Shown here: piece by piece, positions 34,652 to 43,767 of the stretch
Position numbering within the stretch: position 1 is the first letter of the stretch
How the letters are laid out: every line of letters begins with the position of its first letter
NCBI GenBank assembly: GCA_045540335.1
Contig: JAZQHC010000005.1
Location: 1 to 64,000 of the forward strand
From: RGIG7213 sp045540335
GTDB taxonomy: Bacteria; Bacillota; Clostridia; Oscillospirales; CAG-272
Direction of reading: 5' to 3'
DNA length: 64,000 nucleotides
Position numbers and translations under genes: made by a program
Notes under the pieces: model-generated
Database searches by the model: none
The model's input: only the letters and a program-made list of their open reading frames with translations
Told to the model about the DNA's origin: nothing

Positions 34652-35299
34652 ATGACTATAAGAGACGTAATTTTTACATTATGTAAACACATGAAGATAG
34701 TGGTTCTTTTCCCTGTAATATTCGTAACCCTGTATTCATTCTGGAACTACACAACGCAAGTACCGGTATATTCTACGAAGGCTGTTTTATATACGATAGA
34801 CAAGGGTTCTACAAATATTAACGAGATTGCAACGGTTGAACGCTTGATGGTAAACTACCGTTTGCTTGCACAAACAAGCGAGGTAAGAGGGCTTGTTGAA
34901 AAATCACTTGGAAAGTCCATAGCGGGTACAAGCGTAAGCATCAGCATTGATACTACCAATCATACGATGACTGTAAGCACCAGCGATACAAACCCCGCAA
35001 GGGCGGCAAACGTTGCAAATGCTTATGCGGCAACCATAATTTCCTATCTTGACGACACGATGGATCTTACAAACATATCTTTTCTTGAGCCTGCAAGAGT
35101 TCCTTCTTCGCCTTCCGGCCCGTTAAGAGAAAAGCCGATAATGACGGTTGGCGCGCTGTCGATAGTTGCGGGCGTGGTATTCGTATTTATTCTTGAATAC
35201 GCAAACACCACTATAAGAACACCCGAGGATATTTCCAAAAACTACAATCTGCCAATCCTTGCGGAAATCGGCAGATTTACGAAGGCTAAAAAGAAGTAA
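34652..35299 (+). CDS. cpsC: Wzz/CpsC-type chain-length and kinase-activator protein
   Basis: A 215-residue protein with two membrane helices (about 13-33 and 165-187) around an outside domain, and the Pro-rich PSSPSGPLREKP before the second helix, as in CpsC/CapA/YveK. In Gram-positives it activates the separate tyrosine kinase CpsD, encoded next, and sets chain length. AAGGAGGTG gives a strong start. Confidence 0.92.
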   Translation: MTIRDVIFTLCKHMKIVVLFPVIFVTLYSFWNYTTQVPVYSTKAVLYTIDKGSTNINEIATVERLMVNYRLLAQTSEVRGLVEKSLGKSIAGTSVSISIDTTNHTMTVSTSDTNPARAANVANAYAATIISYLDDTMDLTNISFLEPARVPSSPSGPLREKPIMTVGALSIVAGVVFVFILEYANTTIRTPEDISKNYNLPILAEIGRFTKAKKK

Positions 35300-35311
35300 G
35301 GGGGCGAAGGT

Positions 35312-36007
35312 ATGGATTTTAATATTTTAAGTGATTACAAAACCTTGGATGAAGACGTACTTGACGCGATAAAAACGCTGCGTACGAATATACAGTTTGC
35401 TTCCATCAGCCGTGAAATAAAAACGCTTGTTATGACAAGCTGTATTCCTAACGAGGGTAAAAGTACGATATCAACGTTTCTTGCCATAGCAATGGCAGAA
35501 ACGGGTAAAAAAACATTGCTTGTAGAATGTGACTTGCGACATACCACGCTTCGTAAAAGAATGAAGATACCGCGCAATAACGGTATGGTAAACTATTTGC
35601 AAGGAAACGTTACCCTGGAAGAGGCAATTTCGATTACGGCACATGAAAACTTGTACTTTTTGGATGCCGAAACGAGAGTGCCGAACCCTGTTGAGGTTAT
35701 ATCCTCGCAATCGTTTGCGGATATGACGGCAAAGCTTCGCGAAATGTTCGATATAGTTATCTTTGATACACCGCCGGTAGGCACCTTTATTGACGCTGCG
35801 TTATTTGCCTCTATTTCAGATGCAACGATAGTTCTCGTAAGGCCGGGCGTTGTTGAAAAAAGATTGTTTAAAAAATGTATAGAACAGCTTGAAAAAGCAA
35901 ATGCAAATATCATTGGCGTAATTCTTAACGGTATTGAACAGGTTCACGCAGGATATTACGGAAAGTACTACAACAGAAAGTATTATAAATACGTTAAAAG
36001 GAATTGA
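35312..36007 (+). CDS. cpsD: CpsD/CapB-type tyrosine-protein kinase
   Basis: A 231-residue BY-kinase. Walker A is SCIPNEGKST (43-52), Walker A' is LLVECDLR (69-76) and Walker B is IVIFDTPPVG. The C-terminus is a tyrosine cluster (seven Tyr among the last 18 residues) that is autophosphorylated in this family. Partners are CpsC just upstream and the PHP phosphatase at 10002. Together they form the usual phosphorylation switch of capsule synthesis. Confidence 0.94.
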   Translation: MDFNILSDYKTLDEDVLDAIKTLRTNIQFASISREIKTLVMTSCIPNEGKSTISTFLAIAMAETGKKTLLVECDLRHTTLRKRMKIPRNNGMVNYLQGNVTLEEAISITAHENLYFLDAETRVPNPVEVISSQSFADMTAKLREMFDIVIFDTPPVGTFIDAALFASISDATIVLVRPGVVEKRLFKKCIEQLEKANANIIGVILNGIEQVHAGYYGKYYNRKYYKYVKRN

Positions 36008-36036
36008 CGAAAAGTAATGATAATAAAGGAGGGCGC

Positions 36037-37347
36037 ATGACAAAGGAATTTTTGCTTTTCGTGCGCCTTTTTTCATCGGCTGCACGCGGCGTTTCGGTAG
36101 ATGCGCAAACACAGGCGCAACTGATTTTTGATAACGGCGGGGAAAAGTGTATTGACGATAAGCTTGTAGATCGTATAATGATCATATCATCAAAGCACAA
36201 GGCATCTTCAATGACGGACGTTGCCTTGCAGGATATTTTTTCCCAAACAGACAGCAAGCAAGGGCAGCTTTGCTTAAAAAGGGTAAAAATGCAGATATTT
36301 TCTTCTGTTGCCGTTACAGACGGAATAAATCTTCTTATAACAAACCTGCAACGTAACGGTATAGACGTTTGCGTTTTAAAGGGAATGTCGCTTTCATGCC
36401 TGTATTCTATACCCGAATGCAGGGTGTCTTGCGATACGGATCTTTTGATAAATAAAGAACACGAGCAGGACGCGTACCGTATAATGAAAAGCATGGGCTA
36501 CAACGTATCCCCAAGAACGGAATATTCGCACCACGCATCGTGCACCCACCCCGAGGTGGGGCTTGTAGAGCTTCATACCGATCTGTTTTTTGAAATGATA
36601 AATGACGTTATCTTTGATGAAACGGATATAAGCGAGGATATTGCCCAAAACAGAAAGGATTTTACCGTAAGCGGATATACGTTTAAAACGCTTGGTATAA
36701 CCGAAAACCTTATTTACGTAACGATGCATATGATACAGCATTTTGTTCGTGCAGGTACAAGTATAAGGCAAATATGCGATATTCTGATGTATTGCAAGGA
36801 ATATAAAGATCAAATTGATTGGGATTGGTATTTTTCCCTGCTTGAAAAGCTGTCGTATAGGGGGATATACGACGTTGTGATGTCTGTCGGGGTAAAGCAT
36901 ATGGGCTTTTGCAACGAAGAATTGCCCGCGTTCAATATGCTTGCAGACGATTTGTGCGAGAGCTTTATGTCTGATCTTGAGCAAGGCGGTTGGATAGGCA
37001 AAAACCGAGACGATTCGTTTGAAATCTTCCGTGCGTACGGCGGCATGCGTGCCCAAAATGCAGGTAAAAACACAAAAGAATATAAAAAATATTGGCGTAA
37101 ATATCAATTTAACAGAATAATTAAATCCATATTTCCTAAAAAAGAGAGATTGTGTGCAAGATTTCCTTTTGCAAAAAATCCGCTTTTGCTGATTCCCGGG
37201 TGGTTTTGCTGGCTTTTTTACGGCTTGCAGGTGGCTAAAACGGGCGAATTAGGAACGAAAATGGCAGATTCTTCATTACAAGATACGCAAAATGCCAACA
37301 GGCTTGAATTGTTTGAAGACCTTGGCATTATACAAGGTAAGGAGTAG
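36037..37347 (+). CDS. Nucleotidyltransferase-fold protein (NTP_transf_5 type)
   Basis: A 436-residue protein of the uncharacterised nucleotidyltransferase family found in exopolysaccharide loci. The core has VLKGMSLSCLYSIPECRVSCDTDLLI near residues 112-137, with the Asp-x-Asp pair kept, followed by a His/Glu-rich segment. In exosortase-type loci, homologues accompany a HprK-related kinase and a PqqD protein; both are present here at 8959 and 9670. Substrate unknown; modification of a peptide or another protein is possible. AAAGGAGG fixes the start. The next gene encodes an S24/S26 peptidase. Confidence 0.75.
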   Translation: MTKEFLLFVRLFSSAARGVSVDAQTQAQLIFDNGGEKCIDDKLVDRIMIISSKHKASSMTDVALQDIFSQTDSKQGQLCLKRVKMQIFSSVAVTDGINLLITNLQRNGIDVCVLKGMSLSCLYSIPECRVSCDTDLLINKEHEQDAYRIMKSMGYNVSPRTEYSHHASCTHPEVGLVELHTDLFFEMINDVIFDETDISEDIAQNRKDFTVSGYTFKTLGITENLIYVTMHMIQHFVRAGTSIRQICDILMYCKEYKDQIDWDWYFSLLEKLSYRGIYDVVMSVGVKHMGFCNEELPAFNMLADDLCESFMSDLEQGGWIGKNRDDSFEIFRAYGGMRAQNAGKNTKEYKKYWRKYQFNRIIKSIFPKKERLCARFPFAKNPLLLIPGWFCWLFYGLQVAKTGELGTKMADSSLQDTQNANRLELFEDLGIIQGKE

Positions 37348-37351
37348 GTAC

Positions 37352-37780
37352 GTGGAAAAAACTGATATAGAAAAGGTAATGGCAGAAAACGGCTTTTACG
37401 TTACCCACCCAAAGGGCACAAGTATGCTGCCCCTGATAAGGCAGGGCCACGCAACTGCCGTTATCGTACCGAAGGAAAAGCTTGAAAAGTATGATGTTGC
37501 ACTGTATAAAAGAAAAAACGGTACGTACGTGCTTCACCGCGTAGTGAAGATAAAAAACGGTGCGTACGTTTTTTGCGGCGACAATCAATGCTTTTACGAA
37601 TACGGTATAACGCACGATATGGTTATAGGCGTTATGAAGGAATTGTGGCACGACGGCGTTCAAACTGATATTTCAAGCAAAGAGTACCGAAAAAAAATAA
37701 AAAAACACGTTCGCAATATACCTATCCGCCGTATAAAATCGGCAATTATACGCAGAATAAAAAAATTATTTAACGTTTGA
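37352..37780 (+). CDS. S24/S26-family peptidase without a membrane anchor (second copy)
   Basis: A 142-residue protein with the same core as the one at 13144: PKGTSMLPLI (catalytic Ser near 24), KYDVALYKR and VLHRVV. There is no N-terminal helix; the last 35 residues are strongly basic and amphipathic. The start is GTG, supported by AAGGAG seven bases upstream; it lies 4 bp after the nucleotidyltransferase stop. Related proteins are common beside PqqD/HprK-like genes, but the substrate is unknown. Confidence 0.75.
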   Translation: MEKTDIEKVMAENGFYVTHPKGTSMLPLIRQGHATAVIVPKEKLEKYDVALYKRKNGTYVLHRVVKIKNGAYVFCGDNQCFYEYGITHDMVIGVMKELWHDGVQTDISSKEYRKKIKKHVRNIPIRRIKSAIIRRIKKLFNV

Positions 37781-37799
37781 TTGGTTAACAGGTGGAAAA

Positions 37800-38966
37800 A
37801 TGGCAACAAAATTTGTAAAAAGCACATCTTCAAAGCGCTATACGAAAACAAAGAATAAAAAATCTGTTTGGGGGACTGTCGGCAGGGTGCTTTTCAAGGT
37901 AATGACGCTGATAATGGTAGTTGTATTGTTGGCTGCCTTTGCTGTTTACAGTATAGGTACGACTGTTGCCTACGGCCCAAGCGAAAGTATAAGAGATATG
38001 CTTGTTTTGTCTGCCCTTCAAGCAAGTGCAACGAAATGGGCGCCGGGCTTGTTTTTAGACGATGCAACCGTTCAGGATATATTGAATAAAAGTAAAGAAC
38101 GCGTTATAGAAGAAGTGGATTTCGACGAGATCTCAACCCCTGATGATCAGCAGCAAGGCGGCAACAGCAATAACGATGCAGTTGACGCATGGGTAGAAAA
38201 CGAAGATGGCATAATGCTTGATATAATCGTACAAAATACGTTCAAAGCGTACGTTATGCTGGTAAAAGATCCTTCTCGCGTTTATACGGGGGTTTCTTCT
38301 AAAAATTTCGCAAATTCGCTGCGCGGGGAAAGAATATACATAGAGGCTGAAAAGCAAGGTGCGGTTGCCGCTATCAACGCAGGCGAATTTGAAGACAGCG
38401 GCGGAACGGGCAACGGCGCAAGGCCGATGGGCATTACCGTTTCTGAAGGGAAAATCGTTTGGGACGACGGCTTGAAAAGAACGTTTATCGGGTTTGACGT
38501 TGAAGACAGACTTGTTGTAAAAGAGGGAATGACCGCAGAAGAAGCCAAAGCACTTCTTGTGCGCGACGGCGTATCTTTTCAAAAGGGAAACGTTCTTATT
38601 GAAACGATAGAAGGGGCTACAATAGCCCATACGGGCAGCGGCGATCTTGGCGTTGCACAACGCACGGCAATAGGCCAGCGTGAAGACGGTACCGTTATTA
38701 TGATCGTTACAGATGGCAGAACGGCAAACTCCCTCGGGGCAACGCGCGACGATATAATAGACCTTATGCTTAAATACGGTGCGGTTTGCGCAGGTATGCT
38801 GGATGGCGGCTCGTCTGCGATGATGTATTATGCAAATTATATCGAAAAATATAACGTAGATGAAAGCGAGCTGGACGAATATCAGCAGCTTGGTCTTGTT
38901 AACAAATACAAGGCCTTTACCAACCCCAGAAGGCTTCCAACGTTCTTCATGGTAAGGGGGGAATAA
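37800..38966 (+). CDS. Membrane-anchored phosphodiester glycosidase-domain protein
   Basis: A 388-residue protein: basic tail, one membrane helix (about 33-58), then an extracellular NAGPA-like domain (about 140-388). The latter has AAINAGEFEDSGGTGNGARP, TAIGQREDGTVIMIVTDGR and GAVCAGMLDGGSSAMMYY. The family includes the human enzyme that removes GlcNAc from phosphodiesters, and bacterial members sit in exopolysaccharide loci. It could trim or release sugar-phosphate-linked chains. Confidence 0.85.
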   Translation: MATKFVKSTSSKRYTKTKNKKSVWGTVGRVLFKVMTLIMVVVLLAAFAVYSIGTTVAYGPSESIRDMLVLSALQASATKWAPGLFLDDATVQDILNKSKERVIEEVDFDEISTPDDQQQGGNSNNDAVDAWVENEDGIMLDIIVQNTFKAYVMLVKDPSRVYTGVSSKNFANSLRGERIYIEAEKQGAVAAINAGEFEDSGGTGNGARPMGITVSEGKIVWDDGLKRTFIGFDVEDRLVVKEGMTAEEAKALLVRDGVSFQKGNVLIETIEGATIAHTGSGDLGVAQRTAIGQREDGTVIMIVTDGRTANSLGATRDDIIDLMLKYGAVCAGMLDGGSSAMMYYANYIEKYNVDESELDEYQQLGLVNKYKAFTNPRRLPTFFMVRGE

Positions 38967-38970
38967 TACG

Positions 38971-40080
38971 ATGGCAAAAAAGAAACCGGGCATAATCAGA
39001 AGGGTTTTCGGCGGGCCTTGGTCGATAATATTTTACGCACTTCTTTGTGTGCTTATATTCGTCGTATTGATGGCAGTTAATCAAATCAATACAAGGCTTG
39101 TGCCGTATCTTGCGGATTACGAGGAAAATTTGCCGAAATATACGGTGCAGTCTGTATTTGAACAGTATTTTTTAAACCCTGATTTCGACGTTTTGACAGA
39201 AATGGCGCAATGCAAGGTTGAAGGCTTCAATACAGAGAATGACTTGAAGGATTATTTCATACAAAAAACAAACGGTAAAGAAATAAGCTACGTTTACATC
39301 GCAGGCAGCGATAAAATGAAAGTAAACGTAAAAGCAAACGGGGAAAAATTTGCATCATTTGCTATAAAAAAATCGCAACAGAAAAGCGAACACGGCTTCG
39401 ATATGTACGAGCTTGATTACGTAAAGCTGTTTTACGAGGCTGCAAATTCCGTTAAAATAAAAATACCGTTTAACTACACGGTAAAGGTAAACGGCGTAAC
39501 GCTTGGGGAAGAGTATAAAACAAAAACGAATATAACCGATGATTTAAGGGATACAATTCCCGAAGGTACGTATAAGTTTTCGTACGACGAATACACAGTT
39601 ACCGATATGATAGCAAAGCCCGTACCGACTGCCTTTGACAGTAATGGAAATGAAAAAATCCTCGCCTACGACGAGGAAAACAAAATATACACGGCAGATT
39701 TTGAATACAGCGAAGAATTGCAGTCTGCCCACAGCGCCTTCGTTTTAAAAGCGGTAGAAACGTACGCGGCAAGAATACAGAACGCCTCTTCTATGGATGA
39801 AGTAAAAAAGTATTTCGAAATCGGTACACCCACGTACAACAGAATTAAGGATAACCCGGGCAGCTTCGTGTGGGAATACGATTCGTACGATTTCGAAAAC
39901 GAATACACGGGCAGCTTTTACGCATACAGCGAAGATACGTTTTCGTGCGTTGTAAAGATGACGCAGGTCATGCACAAATCCAACGCGGCAGACTACCGCG
40001 AAAATATAAACGTAACTATTTATTTAAGACGTAACGGCAACGGGGCGTTTATGATATACGACCTTGTTACCAACCTTTAA
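38971..40080 (+). CDS. Unknown membrane-anchored protein, possible tandem NTF2-like domains
   Basis: A 369-residue protein with a basic start, one membrane helix (about 18-38) and an outside part. It appears to have two alpha+beta units (about 55-140 and 255-369) around a beta region (about 145-235). The last unit, ending in curved-strand-like segments such as NVTIYLRRNGNGAFMIYDLV, has the look of an NTF2-like domain, although no family could be named. It starts 4 bp after the phosphodiester glycosidase gene and shares its topology, so the two may work together outside the membrane. Confidence 0.7.
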   Translation: MAKKKPGIIRRVFGGPWSIIFYALLCVLIFVVLMAVNQINTRLVPYLADYEENLPKYTVQSVFEQYFLNPDFDVLTEMAQCKVEGFNTENDLKDYFIQKTNGKEISYVYIAGSDKMKVNVKANGEKFASFAIKKSQQKSEHGFDMYELDYVKLFYEAANSVKIKIPFNYTVKVNGVTLGEEYKTKTNITDDLRDTIPEGTYKFSYDEYTVTDMIAKPVPTAFDSNGNEKILAYDEENKIYTADFEYSEELQSAHSAFVLKAVETYAARIQNASSMDEVKKYFEIGTPTYNRIKDNPGSFVWEYDSYDFENEYTGSFYAYSEDTFSCVVKMTQVMHKSNAADYRENINVTIYLRRNGNGAFMIYDLVTNL

Positions 40081-40094
40081 GGAGGGGAAAAGTA

Positions 40095-40556
40095 ATGTCT
40101 ATCGCACTTATACCGGGCACGTTTGACCCGATAACCGTAGGTCATGAAGATTTGATACAGCGCGCATCCATGCTGTTTGACGAGGTGGTAGTGTGTGTGT
40201 TTTCCAATTCTTCTAAAAAAACGATGTTTACAATAGATGAAAGGTATGAATTTGTTTGTGCCACAGTTGAAAAGTACAGAAACGTTCGTGCCGATATGTG
40301 CTGCGGGCTTTTGGCAGATTATGCGCTTGAACATCGGTGCGACTGCATTTTGAAGGGCGCACGCAACTGCGTGGATTTCGATTACGAGCATTCAATGGCG
40401 TGCATAAACAGAGAGCTTGCCCCCGTTGTTGAAACCGTAATATTACCCTCGAAAGGCGAGCTTTTGCATATAAGCTCTACCATGGTACGAGAGTTGATAA
40501 AGTACGGAAAGGACTTTACGCCGTTTGTTCCATCCGCGGTAGCGAATTTGATATAA
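40095..40556 (+). CDS. coaD: Phosphopantetheine adenylyltransferase
   Basis: A 153-residue CoaD, the penultimate step of coenzyme A synthesis. The nucleotide-binding motif is PGTFDPITVGHEDLI near the N-terminus and the ISSTMVRELI motif near residue 130 is intact. The length is typical. It is a housekeeping gene placed 14 bp after the last polysaccharide gene without its own visible promoter, so it may be read from the glycan operon. AAGGAGGGG precedes the start. Confidence 0.95.
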   Translation: MSIALIPGTFDPITVGHEDLIQRASMLFDEVVVCVFSNSSKKTMFTIDERYEFVCATVEKYRNVRADMCCGLLADYALEHRCDCILKGARNCVDFDYEHSMACINRELAPVVETVILPSKGELLHISSTMVRELIKYGKDFTPFVPSAVANLI

Positions 40557-40578
40557 AAATTTGTGCAATTTTACTATC

Positions 40579-40607
40579 TTGATTTTTTGATAAAAGTATG
40601 TTATAAT
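40579..40607 (+). promoter_or_regulatory. Promoter of carD
   Basis: TTGATT (40579-40584) and TATAAT (40602-40607) with a 17-bp spacer, 44 bp upstream of the chosen carD start. Confidence 0.72.
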
Positions 40608-40651
40608 CTGTATGGAGAAATGAAGTGGTTTTCGAAAGGCAGGGGAGTAAA

Positions 40652-41173
40652 ATGGGAAGCACGGAAATATTGTCTTACAAGATAGGGGATAACGTTATTT
40701 ACAAGAATAACGGTATTTGCCGCATTGCAGACATAAAAACTATGAATTTCACAGGTGGGGACAAGCTTTATTACGTGCTTGAGCCTGTTTATTCGAAGGG
40801 ATCACATACATACGTTCCAACGGATTTGCAAGGGATAAGTGCCTCTATGCGACCATTGTTGGAAAAATCACAGATAGATTCGGTTATACGCGATTCTTTA
40901 ACGGCAGAATTACCTTGGCACAGTGAAACTAAACAGCGGGCTGTTCTTCTTAACGACGTAGTTTCCACTTTAGACAGGGTTAAGATTCTTGCCGTTTTTC
41001 TGCGTTTACAAGCATATAAGGCAGAGCTTGAGGGTAACCGTAAAAAAATGTACGCAAGCGATCTTAAGTTGCTTATGCAAACGGAAAAAATGATAAGGGA
41101 CGAATTTGCCTTTGTTCTCGGCATAGCGAGGGAAGATGTTATTCCCTACGTTATGGCGCAGATTTCACAATAA
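40652..41173 (+). CDS. CarD/CdnL-family RNA polymerase-binding regulator
   Basis: A 173-residue protein with an N-terminal CarD/TRCF interaction domain (about 1-65: YKIGDNVIYKNNGICRIADI, KLYYVLEPVY) and a helical C-terminal DNA-binding part. CarD proteins stabilise the open promoter complex. The ATG used has GGGGAG upstream; a GTG nine codons earlier would lie at or upstream of the likely transcription start. The 3' end overlaps the convergent tmcAL gene by 23 bp. Confidence 0.88.
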   Translation: MGSTEILSYKIGDNVIYKNNGICRIADIKTMNFTGGDKLYYVLEPVYSKGSHTYVPTDLQGISASMRPLLEKSQIDSVIRDSLTAELPWHSETKQRAVLLNDVVSTLDRVKILAVFLRLQAYKAELEGNRKKMYASDLKLLMQTEKMIRDEFAFVLGIAREDVIPYVMAQISQ

Positions 41174-42332
41174 ACGGCGTTCTTTTAAACGATAAATTAA
41201 ACGGTGCGGTATTCGGCGTCATAAATGCATACAGATCGTCGGCGCGTATTTCCTTTTCAAATTCGCGTGCGGCGTAGTTTGCAGGCTTTGTGATGATTTC
41301 GATGTTGGTGCGCCGTTTTTTAGTTTTTGAAAGAAATTCCATACCTGCTTGGTTGCACGCAAGCAGCTGTGTAAACGTTGGGCAAGATGTAATATCGCCG
41401 CTTGTAATATCAAGGCACACGCTTATTACAGCGCGCTTTATACGCGATATCGTATATCTTTTCGTGCTTGCTTTAGAAATCAAATCATCATACGAAGATG
41501 CGGTTTTTGCGCAATTTACTATCATTTCGTATAATCCGCCGCCGCAGTCTGCGTAATTATTTTTTTTGCTTTCGCGAAGAAGGTACAGTATAATATTTTC
41601 TGCATTTTTTATTTCGGCAGGAAAACAGCCGTTTTGTAAAGCGGCTTTGTATATATCGTGCGTTTGTGCGGGAATATGATCGAAAAATTCCGCCTTGTGC
41701 GCGTTTTTTCTTAAATACGATGCGCTTACAAAATCGTGCGCGGTGCTTTCGCTGTTGTGCGGTGCGCCGGCGCGTTTTACGGTTAAAGGGGTAATATTAG
41801 GCGCAAAGCGTTTTATCGCGCGTATATATTCGATGCCTAAAATGTTGTTTGGCCGGGTAAGAATATCTGCGTTGCCGTAAAGGCGTTCGTATATTTCGCT
41901 GCGTTGGCGTGCAAGACCCTTGCTTTTTTCCGCATCGGATATGGCAGTTTTAAATTCACTGCTTGAAAGCCTTTCTGCACATATCAAAAGGGAAGAGATA
42001 TCCCCCGTTTCAGAACCGAAAAGCAAAGCACACCTTCCGTCGGGGCATACGGCGTTGGCTATCTGCAAAGCGCCGCGTGCAAAAACCTCTGCACAAGCGC
42101 AAGAATATACACACGGAAGCGACAATACAAGATCTGCCCCGCATAATACGGCAGATTTTGCCCTTTCGTATTTATCTATAACGGCACATTCGCCGCGCTG
42201 GGTAAAATTTCCGCTTAAAATACAAACTACGGGCGCGCCGTTTGATATTTCTTTTGCCTTTGATATAAGGTATTCGTGCCCGCGGTGAAACGGATCAAAT
42301 TCGCAAACGATAAATATTGCTTCGTATTCCAT
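41151..42332 (-). CDS. tmcAL: tRNA(Met) cytidine acetate ligase-type protein
   Basis: A 393-residue nucleotidyltransferase-fold protein of the TmcAL/COG1323 family. The ATP-binding motif is CEFDPFHRGHEYLI near residues 9-22, followed by LSGNFTQRGE, DKYERA and the HNS and SASYLR blocks. TmcAL makes N4-acetylcytidine at the wobble position of elongator tRNA-Met from acetate and ATP. It is divergent from acetate kinase (142 bp apart). AAGGGG precedes the start. Confidence 0.92.
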   Translation of the reverse strand: MEYEAIFIVCEFDPFHRGHEYLISKAKEISNGAPVVCILSGNFTQRGECAVIDKYERAKSAVLCGADLVLSLPCVYSCACAEVFARGALQIANAVCPDGRCALLFGSETGDISSLLICAERLSSSEFKTAISDAEKSKGLARQRSEIYERLYGNADILTRPNNILGIEYIRAIKRFAPNITPLTVKRAGAPHNSESTAHDFVSASYLRKNAHKAEFFDHIPAQTHDIYKAALQNGCFPAEIKNAENIILYLLRESKKNNYADCGGGLYEMIVNCAKTASSYDDLISKASTKRYTISRIKRAVISVCLDITSGDITSCPTFTQLLACNQAGMEFLSKTKKRRTNIEIITKPANYAAREFEKEIRADDLYAFMTPNTAPFNLSFKRTPFIVKSAP

Positions 42333-42393
42333 AATAAACCCCTTTTTGATGAAAAAATGCGGAAAATATATTTCTTTTTTTGTGTATTTGCTA

Positions 42394-42422
42394 TTGAAAA
42401 ATCACTAATGTTGGTGTATAAT
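42394..42422 (+). promoter_or_regulatory. Promoter of ackA
   Basis: TTGAAA (42394-42399) and TATAAT (42417-42422) with a 17-bp spacer, 52 bp before the start codon. Confidence 0.75.
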
Positions 42423-42474
42423 TATTATATATTGTATTTTTAAATAAATCAAGTCAGAGAAATAGGAGAGAAAA

Positions 42475-43707
42475 ATGAACGTACTTGTTGTAAACGCAGG
42501 CTCTTCAAGCTTGAAGTATCAGCTTTTTGATACAACCACAAACGAAGTTCTTGCGAAAGGTATTTGCGAAAGAATCGCTACCGAAACCGCAAAGGGCGTA
42601 GGCGCAGAAGGAAAGATCGAACACAAAAAAAGTGACGGTACAAAAATCGTTAAAGAAATTCCCATGCCCAACCACGCAGTTGCAACACAAATACTTGTTG
42701 ACACACTTACAGACCCCGAAATCGGCGTTATCAAGGATATGAGTGAGATTGAAGCCGTAGGGCACAGAATAGTGCACGGCGGCGCATACTTCTCTGAAAG
42801 CGTTATCGTTACAGATGACGTAATTAAGAAGTTGGAGCTTTGTAAGGATCTTGCACCTCTTCACACAGTACCCCACCTTATGGGTATTGCAGGCTGCACG
42901 GCAGTTATGCCCAATACACCCCAAGTTCTCGTTTTTGATACGGCATTCCACCAAACGATGCCTGAAGAGGTTTATTACTACCCCATTCCTTACGAAATGT
43001 ATGAAAAGTATCAGATCCGCCGTTACGGTGCACACGGTACCTCCCACAGATACGTTGCAGGTGAAATGCAAAAGATCATGGGCAAAACAGAAGGCACAAA
43101 GATCGTTACCTGCCACTTGGGCAACGGTTCTTCGATTACTGCCGTTAAAGACGGTAAAGTGCTTGACACAAGCATGGGCTTCACCCCGCTTGACGGCCTT
43201 ATCATGGGTACACGCTGCGGCGCTATCGACCCTGCAATAGTTCCCTTTATAATGGAAAAAGAAGGCTTCACACCCGCACAAATGAATGAATTTATGAATA
43301 AAAAGTGCGGTTTCCTTGGCGTTTCGGGCATTTCCTCCGATAGCCGCGATATCGAAAAAGCAGCAGACGAGGGCAACGCAAGGGCAATTCTTACAACTAA
43401 GATACTTGCATACCAAATCAGAAAGTTTATCGGTTCTTACGCAGCAGCGATGGACGGATTGGATGCAGTTGTATTCACAGCAGGTCTTGGCGAAAACAAC
43501 CCCGACCTTCGCGCACGCGTATGTAACGAGCTTACAAGCCTCGGCATAAAGATAGATGCAGATGTTAACGCAAAGGCACATCACCAGTCCAATACTATCA
43601 AGCTTTCTACGGATGATTCTAAGGTTCTGGTATATCTCATTCCTACGAATGAAGAAAAGGTTATCGCATCCGATACTGAAAGACTTGTTAAAGAAATGGC
43701 AAAATAA
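42475..43707 (+). CDS. ackA: Acetate kinase
   Basis: A 410-residue acetate kinase, forming ATP from acetyl phosphate in fermentation. Family motifs are NAGSSSLKYQLFD at the N-terminus, HRIVHGG, DTAFHQTMP, CHLGNGSS and GLGENNPDLR. Codon use is notably more optimised than in its neighbours, as expected for a highly expressed gene. It stands alone between its own promoter and terminator; no pta gene is nearby. AGGAGA precedes the start. Confidence 0.97.
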   Translation: MNVLVVNAGSSSLKYQLFDTTTNEVLAKGICERIATETAKGVGAEGKIEHKKSDGTKIVKEIPMPNHAVATQILVDTLTDPEIGVIKDMSEIEAVGHRIVHGGAYFSESVIVTDDVIKKLELCKDLAPLHTVPHLMGIAGCTAVMPNTPQVLVFDTAFHQTMPEEVYYYPIPYEMYEKYQIRRYGAHGTSHRYVAGEMQKIMGKTEGTKIVTCHLGNGSSITAVKDGKVLDTSMGFTPLDGLIMGTRCGAIDPAIVPFIMEKEGFTPAQMNEFMNKKCGFLGVSGISSDSRDIEKAADEGNARAILTTKILAYQIRKFIGSYAAAMDGLDAVVFTAGLGENNPDLRARVCNELTSLGIKIDADVNAKAHHQSNTIKLSTDDSKVLVYLIPTNEEKVIASDTERLVKEMAK

Positions 43708-43734
43708 TTACATACCTTTAAAGCGGTATAACTG

Positions 43735-43767
43735 TCGGGGTGCTTGAAGCGCCCCGATATTTTTTTA
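43735..43767 (+). terminator. Intrinsic terminator of ackA
   Basis: A 10-bp GC-rich stem with one T-G pair (43735-43744 with 43748-43757) and a 3-nt loop are followed by TATTTTTTTA, 27 bp after the ackA stop. Confidence 0.88.

Noticed and set aside
42505..43584. A 359-codon open frame on the minus strand within ackA
   Set aside because: It is a shadow of the codon-biased ackA gene; it has Cys-rich, random composition and no ribosome site.
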